Assembly (NCBI GenBank): GCA_044359955.1
Contig: JBIKLF010000005.1
Location: 62,001 to 126,000 of the forward strand
DNA length: 64,000 bases
Direction of reading: 5' to 3'
From: JACTMZ01 sp044359955
GTDB taxonomy: Bacteria > Verrucomicrobiota > Verrucomicrobiia > Chthoniobacterales > JACTMZ01
Under the pieces are notes generated by a model that searched no databases, had not been told where the DNA came from, and was given only the letters and a program-made list of their open reading frames with translations. Of this stretch, positions 55,347-64,000 are shown piece after piece (the first letter of the stretch is position 1; each line of letters begins with the position of its first letter). Both the position numbers and the translations under genes were made by a program.

Positions 55347-56489
55347 TCAGAAGCGGACCGCCAGGCTGGTGGCCGGGACGGCGCGCGCGCGGCGTTTCGG
55401 TTCGCGGCGTCCTTGGCGGTGGATGTTGATCAGGATGCCGATGAGCGCCATCGACACGGCAAGATTGCTGCCTCCATAGCTGATGAAGGGCAAAGGCATG
55501 CCTTTGTTCGGCAGGAGCGAGGTGGTCACCCCGATGTTCACCGCCGCCTGCAGCGTGATAATGATGGTGATACCGAACCCGAGCAGCATGCCGAAGCGGT
55601 CCTTGGAATTCATGGCAATAAGCACCCCGGCCAAAAGGATGAGCAGAAAGCAAAAAACGGTCAGCAGGGTGAAACGCAGTCCGAGTTCCTCGCCGATCAT
55701 GGGAAATATAAAATCGGTGTGCGCATACGGCAGGTAGAGCATCTTCTGCCGCCCGTTGCCCAGACCCAGTCCGTCCACGCCTCCGGCCCCGAAAGCGAGG
55801 AGTGCCTGCCACTGCTGCAACCCTTCGCCCAACTTGTATTTTTCCGGATCGAGAAATGCGATGATGCGCCCCATGCGCTCCTCGATGTGGAAAGCGGCCA
55901 CGGACAAGAGAGCCACCCCCGCGCCGACCAAAGGCACCAGCCAGCGCAAGCCAGCCCCGGCGACAAAGGCCACGGCCAGCGCCGTGGTCCCGATCAGCGC
56001 CGTGGCCCCGAGGTCCACCTCGACTACGATGAGAGCCATGATGACACCCGCCACGGCCAGCGGCAGGGCAAAGCCGCGCCAGAATTCCGCGGCCCGCTCC
56101 TCGTGACGCGCATACCACGAGGCGAGGAAAAAGAGCACAGCCACTTTGCCCAATTCGCTCGGCTGAAAACTGGCGAAACCGAGATTGATCCAACGCCACG
56201 CTCCATTGACCTTCATGCCGATCGGTGGCACGAAGCAGAGGATGAGCATGACGACCGCCAATCCGTAGATCCACGGCCACCAACGCGCCCACACGCGGTA
56301 ATCGACCAGGGCGGCGGCCACCAACGCCGATCCGCCAATGACCAACCACATGAGTTGGCGTTTGACGAAAAAATACATGTCGCCCCGGCTGTCGTGGGCA
56401 AAAGCTCCCGTGCTAAAAAGCATGACAATCCCGATGGCGAGAAGACTCCCCATGGAAAGGATCAGGATGTAGCCGGTGCGGCGGCGCAT
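55347..56489 (-). CDS. ftsW: SEDS-family peptidoglycan glycosyltransferase FtsW
   Basis: The 380-residue protein has about ten transmembrane helices of the SEDS family. KVNGAWRWINLGFASFQPSELGKVAVLFFLA, the catalytic-Asp loop VVEVDLGATALI, FLDPEKYKLGEGLQQWQAL and the terminal LPFISYGGSNLAVSM are all diagnostic. It polymerises glycan strands at the septum with the FtsI transpeptidase encoded at the start of the cluster. The ATG at 56489 is preferred to a further upstream codon. Eleven bases separate it from the LysM gene. Confidence 0.94.
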   Translation of the reverse strand: MRRRTGYILILSMGSLLAIGIVMLFSTGAFAHDSRGDMYFFVKRQLMWLVIGGSALVAAALVDYRVWARWWPWIYGLAVVMLILCFVPPIGMKVNGAWRWINLGFASFQPSELGKVAVLFFLASWYARHEERAAEFWRGFALPLAVAGVIMALIVVEVDLGATALIGTTALAVAFVAGAGLRWLVPLVGAGVALLSVAAFHIEERMGRIIAFLDPEKYKLGEGLQQWQALLAFGAGGVDGLGLGNGRQKMLYLPYAHTDFIFPMIGEELGLRFTLLTVFCFLLILLAGVLIAMNSKDRFGMLLGFGITIIITLQAAVNIGVTTSLLPNKGMPLPFISYGGSNLAVSMALIGILINIHRQGRREPKRRARAVPATSLAVRF

Positions 56490-56499
56490 GGACCGGTCC

Positions 56500-57186
56500 T
56501 CAGTTCGCTTTGGCCGGGACCTTGAGGATTTGGTCAATCTGCAATTTGGTCGGATCCTCGATGCTGTTGACCTGAAGCAAGGCTTGGGAAGTCACACCAA
56601 GTTTCTTGGCGATGTTGTAGGGATTGTCGCCCTTCACCACCTTGTAAGTGCCCGCGGCGGCCGCAGTGGTCGACGCTCCGGAGACGGGTCTGGGTGCCGC
56701 TTTGCTTGCTCCCGCGGCTTTGGGCGGCGAAGTCTGGGTGACGGCTGGTGCCACCGCAGTGGAAGCCGCGGCCGGAGCAACCGGTTTCGTCGTCGCGACC
56801 AAGGCCGCCGTCGATGCCACCGGCGCTTCGGAACCGATCATGGGCAAAGGTTCGTCCGCATCTCCCGGTTCGCGCTGCGGGGCCGCGGGCGCGACAGGTG
56901 CGGCCGCAACCGTCGAGGAGGCCATCCCCGTGGCCTTGGCGATCCGGCCGGAGAGGTTGGCGATCAAATCGGGGTTCTTGTTCACCTTGATGTGATTGAA
57001 GGCGTAGATGCCGCCCACGGCGACGACGTGCAGGATGAGCACGACCATGAAGGCGTGGGAGAGTTTCATGTTGGGTTCCGCCTCGTCATACTCTTCTTCG
57101 CCGCCGCGCATGGCGCGGGCCGAGGCCCGCACCACTTTGCGGCCGCGGGACTTGGCCGTCAGTTTGCTGAACAATGGGATTTTCAT
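56500..57186 (-). CDS. LysM-domain membrane protein within the division cluster
   Basis: The 228-residue protein has a cytoplasmic N-terminus (residues 1-42), one transmembrane helix at about 43-63 (HAFMVVLILHVVAVGGIYAF), a long Ala/Pro/Thr-rich linker, and one LysM domain at the end (YKVVKGDNPYNIAKKLGVTSQALLQVNSIEDP). LysM domains bind the glycan backbone of peptidoglycan. Its position between murD and ftsW, with a four-base overlap with murD, argues for a dedicated role in septal wall assembly. I know no name for it, and standard dcw clusters lack it. Confidence 0.85.
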   Translation of the reverse strand: MKIPLFSKLTAKSRGRKVVRASARAMRGGEEEYDEAEPNMKLSHAFMVVLILHVVAVGGIYAFNHIKVNKNPDLIANLSGRIAKATGMASSTVAAAPVAPAAPQREPGDADEPLPMIGSEAPVASTAALVATTKPVAPAAASTAVAPAVTQTSPPKAAGASKAAPRPVSGASTTAAAAGTYKVVKGDNPYNIAKKLGVTSQALLQVNSIEDPTKLQIDQILKVPAKAN

Positions 57187-58526
57187 AATGTGTGGTTGGT
57201 TGGTTGGATCATTTGGGTCAGTTGCTTGAAAATATTCCCGCGCTCCTCATAGCTGCGGAACATGTCGAAGGAAGATGTGCCGGGAGAGAAAAGAACCGTG
57301 TCACCCGGACGGGCCAAGGCGCGCGCTTGGGCCACCGCCTCGTCGAGGGAATCGGCCGGATGGCAGGAGGTGGCCTGCGCCCAGTCTCGGGCCATGGACT
57401 CGCGCATTTCACCGATGAGCACCGCGTCCCGGACCCGCTCCTTCACGAGGCCCGCCACCGGCGCGAAGCCAAAGCCTTTGTTTTTGCCGCCGGCGATGAG
57501 CACCACTCCGCCGCTCTGGCTGCGCAAGGCTTGGGAGAGAGCATCGAGGTTGGTCGACTTCGAGTCGTTGATCCAGGTCACGCCGCCGGCCTCGCAGACG
57601 AACTCGCAACGGTGCGCTGGGGGCGCGTAGGCGCGCGCGGCGGGAAGCATCGCGGCCATCCCGGCCCCGAGGCAGAGACCCGCGCCCAAGGCAGCCATCA
57701 GATTCTCCGCGTTGTGCGGTCCGCGCAGACGGGTTTCGGACATGGCCAGGACCGGCACGCCTTGATGAAAAATCATCTCCCCAGGGCCAAGGGTGAAATC
57801 CGCCTCGACCCCGGGCACGGCACTGAAGGTCACGCGCCGGGCGCGCAGGGCCGGCAAGTCCGCGCGCGCATTGACCACGGCGAAGTCATCCCCGGTCTGA
57901 CGGTCGAAAATGCGCAGTTTCGCCGCGCGGTAGGAGGTCACGTCCGGGTAGCGATCCAGATGGTTTGCGCTGAAGTTGGTCCAGACCGCTACCCGGGGAC
58001 GGAAAACGTCCGTTGTTTCCAACTGAAAAGAGCTAATTTCAACGACCGCGGCATCAAGCGAACCACTCCGCGCGGCCACTTCGCTGAAAGGCAGTCCGAT
58101 ATTGCCGCAGGCCTCGGCTTTGATTCCTGCTGCATCGAGCAGCGCGGCAATCAGACCGGTCGTGGTCGTCTTGCCGTTCGTGCCGGTCACCGCCACCACG
58201 GGGCAGAGGCAACTGCGGAAGGCCAGTTCGATTTCCCCGAGGAGAGGAATGCCGGCCTCGACCGGCCGCCGCGCGAGCGGCACCACGGGATCGATCCCGG
58301 GACTCAGCACCGCGAAGTCAAACTCCTGCACGCAGCGCAACGCGTCATTCCCCAAGACGACGCGTGCGCCACGCGAGGAAAGTGTTTCGGCGGCCTCGTG
58401 CCGCGGAGCGGGATCTCCGGAATCGAGCACGGTGACCGCGGCGCCGCTCGCGAGGAGGAGGCGTGCGGCCGCTTCACCGCTCCGGCCAAGGCCGAGCACG
58501 GCGACGTGTTTTCCGGTGTAGTCCAT
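57183..58526 (-). CDS. murD: UDP-N-acetylmuramoyl-L-alanine--D-glutamate ligase
   Basis: The 447-residue Mur ligase adds D-Glu to UDP-MurNAc-L-Ala. The N-terminal VAVLGLGRSGEAAARLLL binds the UDP moiety, VVAVTGTNGKTTTTGLIAALL is the ATP loop, and VVEISSFQLET, WTNFSANHLDRY and WINDSKSTNLDALSQAL are MurD-specific. The start MDYTGKHVAVLG at 58526 lies five bases after the mraY stop. A much longer frame upstream overlaps mraY and is not real. Confidence 0.95.
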   Translation of the reverse strand: MDYTGKHVAVLGLGRSGEAAARLLLASGAAVTVLDSGDPAPRHEAAETLSSRGARVVLGNDALRCVQEFDFAVLSPGIDPVVPLARRPVEAGIPLLGEIELAFRSCLCPVVAVTGTNGKTTTTGLIAALLDAAGIKAEACGNIGLPFSEVAARSGSLDAAVVEISSFQLETTDVFRPRVAVWTNFSANHLDRYPDVTSYRAAKLRIFDRQTGDDFAVVNARADLPALRARRVTFSAVPGVEADFTLGPGEMIFHQGVPVLAMSETRLRGPHNAENLMAALGAGLCLGAGMAAMLPAARAYAPPAHRCEFVCEAGGVTWINDSKSTNLDALSQALRSQSGGVVLIAGGKNKGFGFAPVAGLVKERVRDAVLIGEMRESMARDWAQATSCHPADSLDEAVAQARALARPGDTVLFSPGTSSFDMFRSYEERGNIFKQLTQMIQPTNHTL

Positions 58527-58531
58527 GGCGA

Positions 58532-59656
58532 TCACCGCAGTTTCAAAGTGGCCAGCCCGAGGAGGGCGAAAATGACGGAGAGGATCCAGAAGCGCACAAT
58601 GACGGTGCTTTCCTTCCAGCCGCTCAGTTCGAAATGATGATGCAAGGGGGACATCTTGAAGATGCGCTTGCCGGTAGTCTTGAAGCTCGCGACTTGCAGG
58701 ATGACCGAGCCCGCTTCGAGCACGAAGACGCCGCCGATCAGGGCGAGGAGCAACTCCTGCTTGGCCGAAATGGCCACCACGCCGAGCAAACCGCCGATGG
58801 CGAGCGAACCGGTGTCGCCCATGAAGACGCGCGCCGGATGGCAATTCCACCAAAGGAACCCGAGGGCCGCACCGACCAGGGCGAGGCAGACCACGGCCAA
58901 TTCTCCGGAGAACTGGACGAACGGAATCTGCAGGTATTGCGCGATCTTGATGTTGCCCGCGGCATAGGTCAGCACGGCAAAACCGAAAGCCACCGTGGCC
59001 GTGCAGCCGGCCGCCAGACCATCGAGGCCGTCGGTCAGGTTGACCGCGTTGGATGAACCGACGATGACCAGAAGATAAAGGACAAAGGTGAAGATCCCGA
59101 GGTTCTGGATGATGGGTTCCTTGTAAAATGGCACGTAGAGCTGCGAGGCATGCGCACTGAGCGCGGGGTCCCAGACAAAGAAGGCGGTGACCAGCCCGGC
59201 AAGGAGGGATTGCAGGGCGAATTTCAACCGACTGCTGATGCCGTCCGAGGACTTTTTCGTGACCTTGAGGTAGTCGTCGACGAAGCCAAGTGCCCCGAGA
59301 TAGACGACGGAAAAAATGGCGAGCCAGACCAGCGGGTTGGTCGGCCGGGCCCAGAGCAAGACGGAAATGAGCAGGGCGCCGAGCAAAAGGACACCGCCCA
59401 TCGTCGGGGTCCCCGCTTTGCTGCCATGCAATTCGTGCAGGCGGTGCACTTCTTCCTGGGAGCGGATCGGCTGGCCGAGCTTGAGCGAGATAAGATGACG
59501 GATCACCCAGTTGCCGAAGATCAGACTGAGCACGAATGCGGTGACCCCGGCCGCCACGGCGCGAAACGTGATGTATTGGAAAACGTTGAACGCCTTGAAA
59601 ACCTCGGTGTCGAGGTTCTGGCCGTATTCGGACAACAAGTGGAGGTAGTAAAGCAT
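58532..59656 (-). CDS. mraY: Phospho-N-acetylmuramoyl-pentapeptide transferase
   Basis: The 374-residue polytopic membrane enzyme attaches phospho-MurNAc-pentapeptide to undecaprenyl phosphate, giving lipid I. Visible signatures are HGSKAGTPTMGGVLLL, LGFVDDYLKVTKKSSDGIS with the DD pair, the catalytic VNLTDGLDGLAAG, WWNCHPARVFMGDTGSLAIGG and KMSPLHHHFELSGWKE. About ten hydrophobic segments are present. It overlaps the murF stop by one base (ATGA-like junction at 59656). Confidence 0.96.
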   Translation of the reverse strand: MLYYLHLLSEYGQNLDTEVFKAFNVFQYITFRAVAAGVTAFVLSLIFGNWVIRHLISLKLGQPIRSQEEVHRLHELHGSKAGTPTMGGVLLLGALLISVLLWARPTNPLVWLAIFSVVYLGALGFVDDYLKVTKKSSDGISSRLKFALQSLLAGLVTAFFVWDPALSAHASQLYVPFYKEPIIQNLGIFTFVLYLLVIVGSSNAVNLTDGLDGLAAGCTATVAFGFAVLTYAAGNIKIAQYLQIPFVQFSGELAVVCLALVGAALGFLWWNCHPARVFMGDTGSLAIGGLLGVVAISAKQELLLALIGGVFVLEAGSVILQVASFKTTGKRIFKMSPLHHHFELSGWKESTVIVRFWILSVIFALLGLATLKLR

Positions 59657-61011
59657 CAGGAAAAATCCTCCAGGACGCGTTCCATGCGGGCGGCACGGCT
59701 TCCTTTGATCACCACCGCATCACCCGGCCGCGCCAATTCGCGCAAAAAATTCGCCGCTTCATTGGTATCTGCGGCCCGCCGCACATCTTTGGTCCCTGCT
59801 TTCTCCGCTTCCTCGGCCATCGGCGCCGTCTCCGGACCAACCGCGATGAGCACATCCATCGTCGCGCCCGCGGTGCGGCCGACGCGGCGGTAGCCCTCGT
59901 CGGCGTAAGCGCCGAGTTCACCCATCTGCCCGAGCACGGCAAAACGGCGCCCCGGACCGGGCAAGCCGCGCAGGGCGTGCAGGGCGGCGTCCATCGAGTC
60001 CGGATTCGCGTTGTAGCTGTCGTCGAGAACGGTCACGCCTCGGATATCAAGACAGGCCAAACGGCGCGCGGACAACTTGGTTGCGGCCAAGCCCGAGGCG
60101 CATTCACGCAGGGAGAGTCCGAGTTCGAGTCCCGCCGAGACGGCGAGCAAGGCATTGCGCACCATGTGTTCGCCGGTCACCGGCAGATGCGCGGCCACGC
60201 GATCGCGGCCGGCAACGAGGTCGAAATCGAGGCCGCAGGCGGACGGACGCAAGTTCTCGGCGTGCAAACCTTCCGGCCCTCCGGCCAGCACGACGCGCGC
60301 TTTGGTCCGGGCGGCAAGTGACGAGGTGAAGTCGTCCGCAACCGGCAAAATCAGCACCGCCTCGGCCGGAAGGACCTCGCCAAGCATGCCTTTTTCCTGC
60401 GCGATCGCCTGGCGTGAGCCGAGGAACTCGATGTGGGCCACCCCGATGTTGGTGATCAGAGCGATGGCCGGACCGGCCAGCCGGGCCAGCGGCTCAATCT
60501 CGCCCGCGTGATTCATGCCGATTTCCCAGACGCAGACCTCATCCTGCGTGGTGGCCGAAAGGATGGTCAGGGGCAGGCCGATGTGATTGTTCAGGTTGCC
60601 CTCGGTTTTGTTCACCGCAAAGCGCGTTGCGGCCACCGCCGCGGCAAAATCCTTGGTGCTGGTTTTGCCATTGCTCCCGGTCAGGCAGATCACGCGCGCT
60701 TTCAACCGACCGCGATGCCAAGCGGCCAATTGCTGCAAAGCGCGCAGGGTATCGTCCACCCGGATCAAGGGGAAGGTGGCTGGCAGACCGGAAACCTCGC
60801 GCGAAATCACCGCACCCGCAGCACCGGAGGCCGCCGCGGAGGCCACAAAGTTGTGACCGTCGAAATTTTCCCCACCCAGCGCCCAATAAAGATCCCCGGA
60901 CTGCAGGGCCCGTGTGTCCTTGCAGATCGTCGTCACCGTGGCGCTCCCGTCGCCGCAGAGGAGAACACCGCCGCAGGCCGCGGCCAACGCATGGAGAGTC
61001 GTTGCGTCCAT
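59656..61011 (-). CDS. murF: UDP-N-acetylmuramoyl-tripeptide--D-alanyl-D-alanine ligase
   Basis: The 451-residue ligase adds the D-Ala-D-Ala dipeptide made by Ddl. The N-terminal DTRALQSGDLYWALGGENFDGHNF is the MurE/MurF uridine-binding domain, VICLTGSNGKTSTKDFAAAV the ATP loop, GNLNNHIGLPLTIL and EIGMNHAGEIEPLARLAGP are MurF-specific, and DDSYNANPDSMDAALHAL follows in the C-terminal domain. It starts two bases after the murE stop. Confidence 0.95.
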   Translation of the reverse strand: MDATTLHALAAACGGVLLCGDGSATVTTICKDTRALQSGDLYWALGGENFDGHNFVASAAASGAAGAVISREVSGLPATFPLIRVDDTLRALQQLAAWHRGRLKARVICLTGSNGKTSTKDFAAAVAATRFAVNKTEGNLNNHIGLPLTILSATTQDEVCVWEIGMNHAGEIEPLARLAGPAIALITNIGVAHIEFLGSRQAIAQEKGMLGEVLPAEAVLILPVADDFTSSLAARTKARVVLAGGPEGLHAENLRPSACGLDFDLVAGRDRVAAHLPVTGEHMVRNALLAVSAGLELGLSLRECASGLAATKLSARRLACLDIRGVTVLDDSYNANPDSMDAALHALRGLPGPGRRFAVLGQMGELGAYADEGYRRVGRTAGATMDVLIAVGPETAPMAEEAEKAGTKDVRRAADTNEAANFLRELARPGDAVVIKGSRAARMERVLEDFS

Positions 61012-61013
61012 GA

Positions 61014-62513
<1,500 letters not shown>

Positions 62514-62519
62514 GCAACC

Positions 62520-64000
62520 TCAGTTCATGTCATTGCCGAACGGCACGAGGGCGATGGTTGCACCCGGGGTGGGCGATTCGGGCACGAGTTCAAGGTGGCG
62601 GGCCATGGCCTCGCCGATGCGCGAGAAAATCGGCGCGGCCACCGTGCCGCCGTAATTGCGCCCCCCGGGCGTGCGGGCGTCATCAACCAGAACAATGCCC
62701 GCCACCTCAGGATTATCGGCCGGAAAATAGCCGGCAAAGGACACCACATATTTGCCCGCGGCGTATCCGCCCTTCGGATCCACCCGCTGCGCCGTGCCGG
62801 TCTTGCCGGCCACCGCGAAACCCGGAATGGAAGCGAGACGCGCGGTGCCTCGCTCACCGACCACATCGACAAGGGATGCCCCGACTTTGGCCGCGGTATC
62901 TTCCGAGACGACGCGGCGGAGAATTTCGGGGGAAAAGGCCACGACCTCGCGGCCGTCGCCGTCCTGCACGGACCGCACGATCTGCGGCAACATCATGTTC
63001 CCGCCATTGGCAATGACCGACATTGCCATGGCAATCTGCAGCGGCGTCACGGCAATCTCATGGCCCATGGGCACCCGGGTGATCGACAAGCCCGTCCAAC
63101 TGTGGCGCGGGCGGACCAACCCGGGGATCTCGCCGGGCAGCCCCAGTCCGGTTCGCTCGCCGAAGCCGAAGCGGCGGATGTATTCGTAAAATGTGTCGGC
63201 CCCGAGGTGCATGGCAATCTTGGCGCAACCGATGTTGGAGGACTTGACCATGATATCGTGCACACTCATCGAGCCGTAGCCGTGGACGTCCCGCAGGATT
63301 TTCCCGGCATAGGCGAAACTTCCATTCTCGCAGTGGAACATGCTCTCGGGCGTCACCGCTTTTTGCTCCAGCGCGGCGGCCATCACCACGATCTTGAAGG
63401 TCGAACCGGGCTCGACCATGTCGATGATGGCGCGGTTTTTCGTCGTCTCGATCGCCGCCTCGCCCGGCTCGTTCGGATTGAAAGCGGGCCGCGTGGCCAT
63501 GGCGAGAATTTCGCCGGTGCGAGGACGCACAAAGACCGCCGTCATCATCTGGGGGTTGAGCTGACGGTAAGCGGCGTCAAGTTCGCGCTCCACGATGTCT
63601 TGCAAGGCCATGTCGACGGTCAACTTGACCGTCATGCCGTGCTTGGCCGGACGCTCGTGCCCGCGATAAGCCACGATCTCGCGTCCGGTGCGGTCACGCT
63701 CGGTGTAGATGAAGCCATCCTCTCCACGCAGATAGGGCTCCATCATCATCTCGACACCCTGGATGCCGCGCCCCTCATGGTTGAGGAAACCGACGACGTG
63801 CCCGAGTCGTTCTTCATTGGGATAAAATCGTTGCGGCTCCGGTTCGCACATCACGCCGCGCAGGCGCGCTCCGGCCAATTCTGCCTTGAGCTGGGCCACC
63901 CGCATGGCGTCCACCCCGCGCTGCACGACGATGTAAGCCCGGTCCGAATCGATCCGGGCCGCCACCTCTGCGGGCGGCAATGCAAGGTGGCGCGCGATGA
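62520..64000 (-). CDS. ftsI: Septal penicillin-binding protein FtsI (PBP2/3), 5' end beyond window
   Basis: The minus strand is open from base 64000 to the stop at 62520; the start and membrane anchor lie outside the window. The pedestal domain (AYIVVQRGVDAMRVAQLKA, HVVGFLNHEGRGIQGVEMMME) is followed by the transpeptidase domain with SxxK in EPGSTFKIVVM, SxN in VKSSNIGCAKIA and KTGT in AVAGKTGTAQRV. It cross-links septal peptidoglycan together with FtsW. It is the first gene of the cluster within the window; mraZ, rsmH and ftsL would be expected just beyond the right edge. The final 100 residues contain no PASTA domain. Confidence 0.95.
   Translation of the reverse strand, partial: IARHLALPPAEVAARIDSDRAYIVVQRGVDAMRVAQLKAELAGARLRGVMCEPEPQRFYPNEERLGHVVGFLNHEGRGIQGVEMMMEPYLRGEDGFIYTERDRTGREIVAYRGHERPAKHGMTVKLTVDMALQDIVERELDAAYRQLNPQMMTAVFVRPRTGEILAMATRPAFNPNEPGEAAIETTKNRAIIDMVEPGSTFKIVVMAAALEQKAVTPESMFHCENGSFAYAGKILRDVHGYGSMSVHDIMVKSSNIGCAKIAMHLGADTFYEYIRRFGFGERTGLGLPGEIPGLVRPRHSWTGLSITRVPMGHEIAVTPLQIAMAMSVIANGGNMMLPQIVRSVQDGDGREVVAFSPEILRRVVSEDTAAKVGASLVDVVGERGTARLASIPGFAVAGKTGTAQRVDPKGGYAAGKYVVSFAGYFPADNPEVAGIVLVDDARTPGGRNYGGTVAAPIFSRIGEAMARHLELVPESPTPGATIALVPFGNDMN

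Overview
The window (about 62-65% G+C by eye) carries no rRNA, tRNA or phage genes. Gene content points to a free-living member of the Verrucomicrobiota (class not resolvable from this window). The reasons are a complete mur/fts division cluster with a MurC-MurB fusion and a strongly divergent FtsZ, a meso-DAP-type MurE, DUF4912 and other proteins typical of the phylum, and abundant short palindromic repeats between genes. These assignments rest on reading protein motifs; no database search was possible.

Layout. 1-2.5 kb: sugar isomerase-like and zinc-dehydrogenase genes divergent from an AraC-type regulator whose C-terminus has been replaced by the tail of an IS110-family transposase. 2.7-6.7 kb: an orphan B12-binding-type radical SAM protein and the RecD2 helicase. 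6.8-13.1 kb: rpmE-prfA-prmC-murA (translation termination plus the first step of peptidoglycan synthesis), lysine 2,3-aminomutase and an RlmI-like methyltransferase that contains an in-frame palindromic repeat. 13.2-20.3 kb: two small membrane proteins, two secreted GH13 amylases and a lone MalG-type permease. 20.3-23.1 kb: queD-queE and folE2 (7-deazaguanine precursor) with a lipoprotein D,D-carboxypeptidase. 23.2-33.1 kb: a long minus-strand lipid-modification run (glycolipid glycosyltransferase, TPR protein, two Cfa-type methyltransferases, DUF1295, DUF1365, COG2907 flavoprotein, acyl desaturase, then parB), interrupted by a vapBC toxin-antitoxin pair. 33.2-39.2 kb: lipoyl-ligase-like protein, DUF4912 protein, XerC/D, L,D-transpeptidase, BsuPI lipoprotein and M23 peptidase. 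39.2-45 kb: nuoB-nuoC cut off from the rest of complex I, rnd, nadC, a 640-bp gene-free repeat cluster, a SirB1-like protein and cinA. 45-64 kb: clpB and the dcw cluster, all on the minus strand, transcribed ftsI-murE-murF-mraY-murD-LysM-ftsW-murG-murC/B-ddl-ftsQ-ftsA-ftsZ-clpB, with most junctions overlapping or only a few bases apart.

Two things stand out. (1) A family of small tagged hairpins: a constant outward-facing tag (GGTAGGG, TGTAGC or GTGGCA) followed by a palindromic body whose sequence differs from copy to copy while its two arms stay complementary. Copies are often paired head-to-head like REPINs. One sits inside a protein-coding gene without breaking the frame, one supplies a stop codon, and one forms a terminator-like hairpin directly before prmC. 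(2) The lipid locus combines a desaturase, two Cfa-type methyltransferases, a COG2907 flavoprotein, DUF1365 and DUF1295. That combination suggests synthesis of a methylated, cyclopropane or otherwise modified fatty acid or glycolipid whose product cannot be named from sequence.

The cell-envelope theme runs through much of the window: MurA, the dcw cluster, D,D- and L,D-peptidases, the M23 protein and the lipid locus. The remaining genes are mostly housekeeping.
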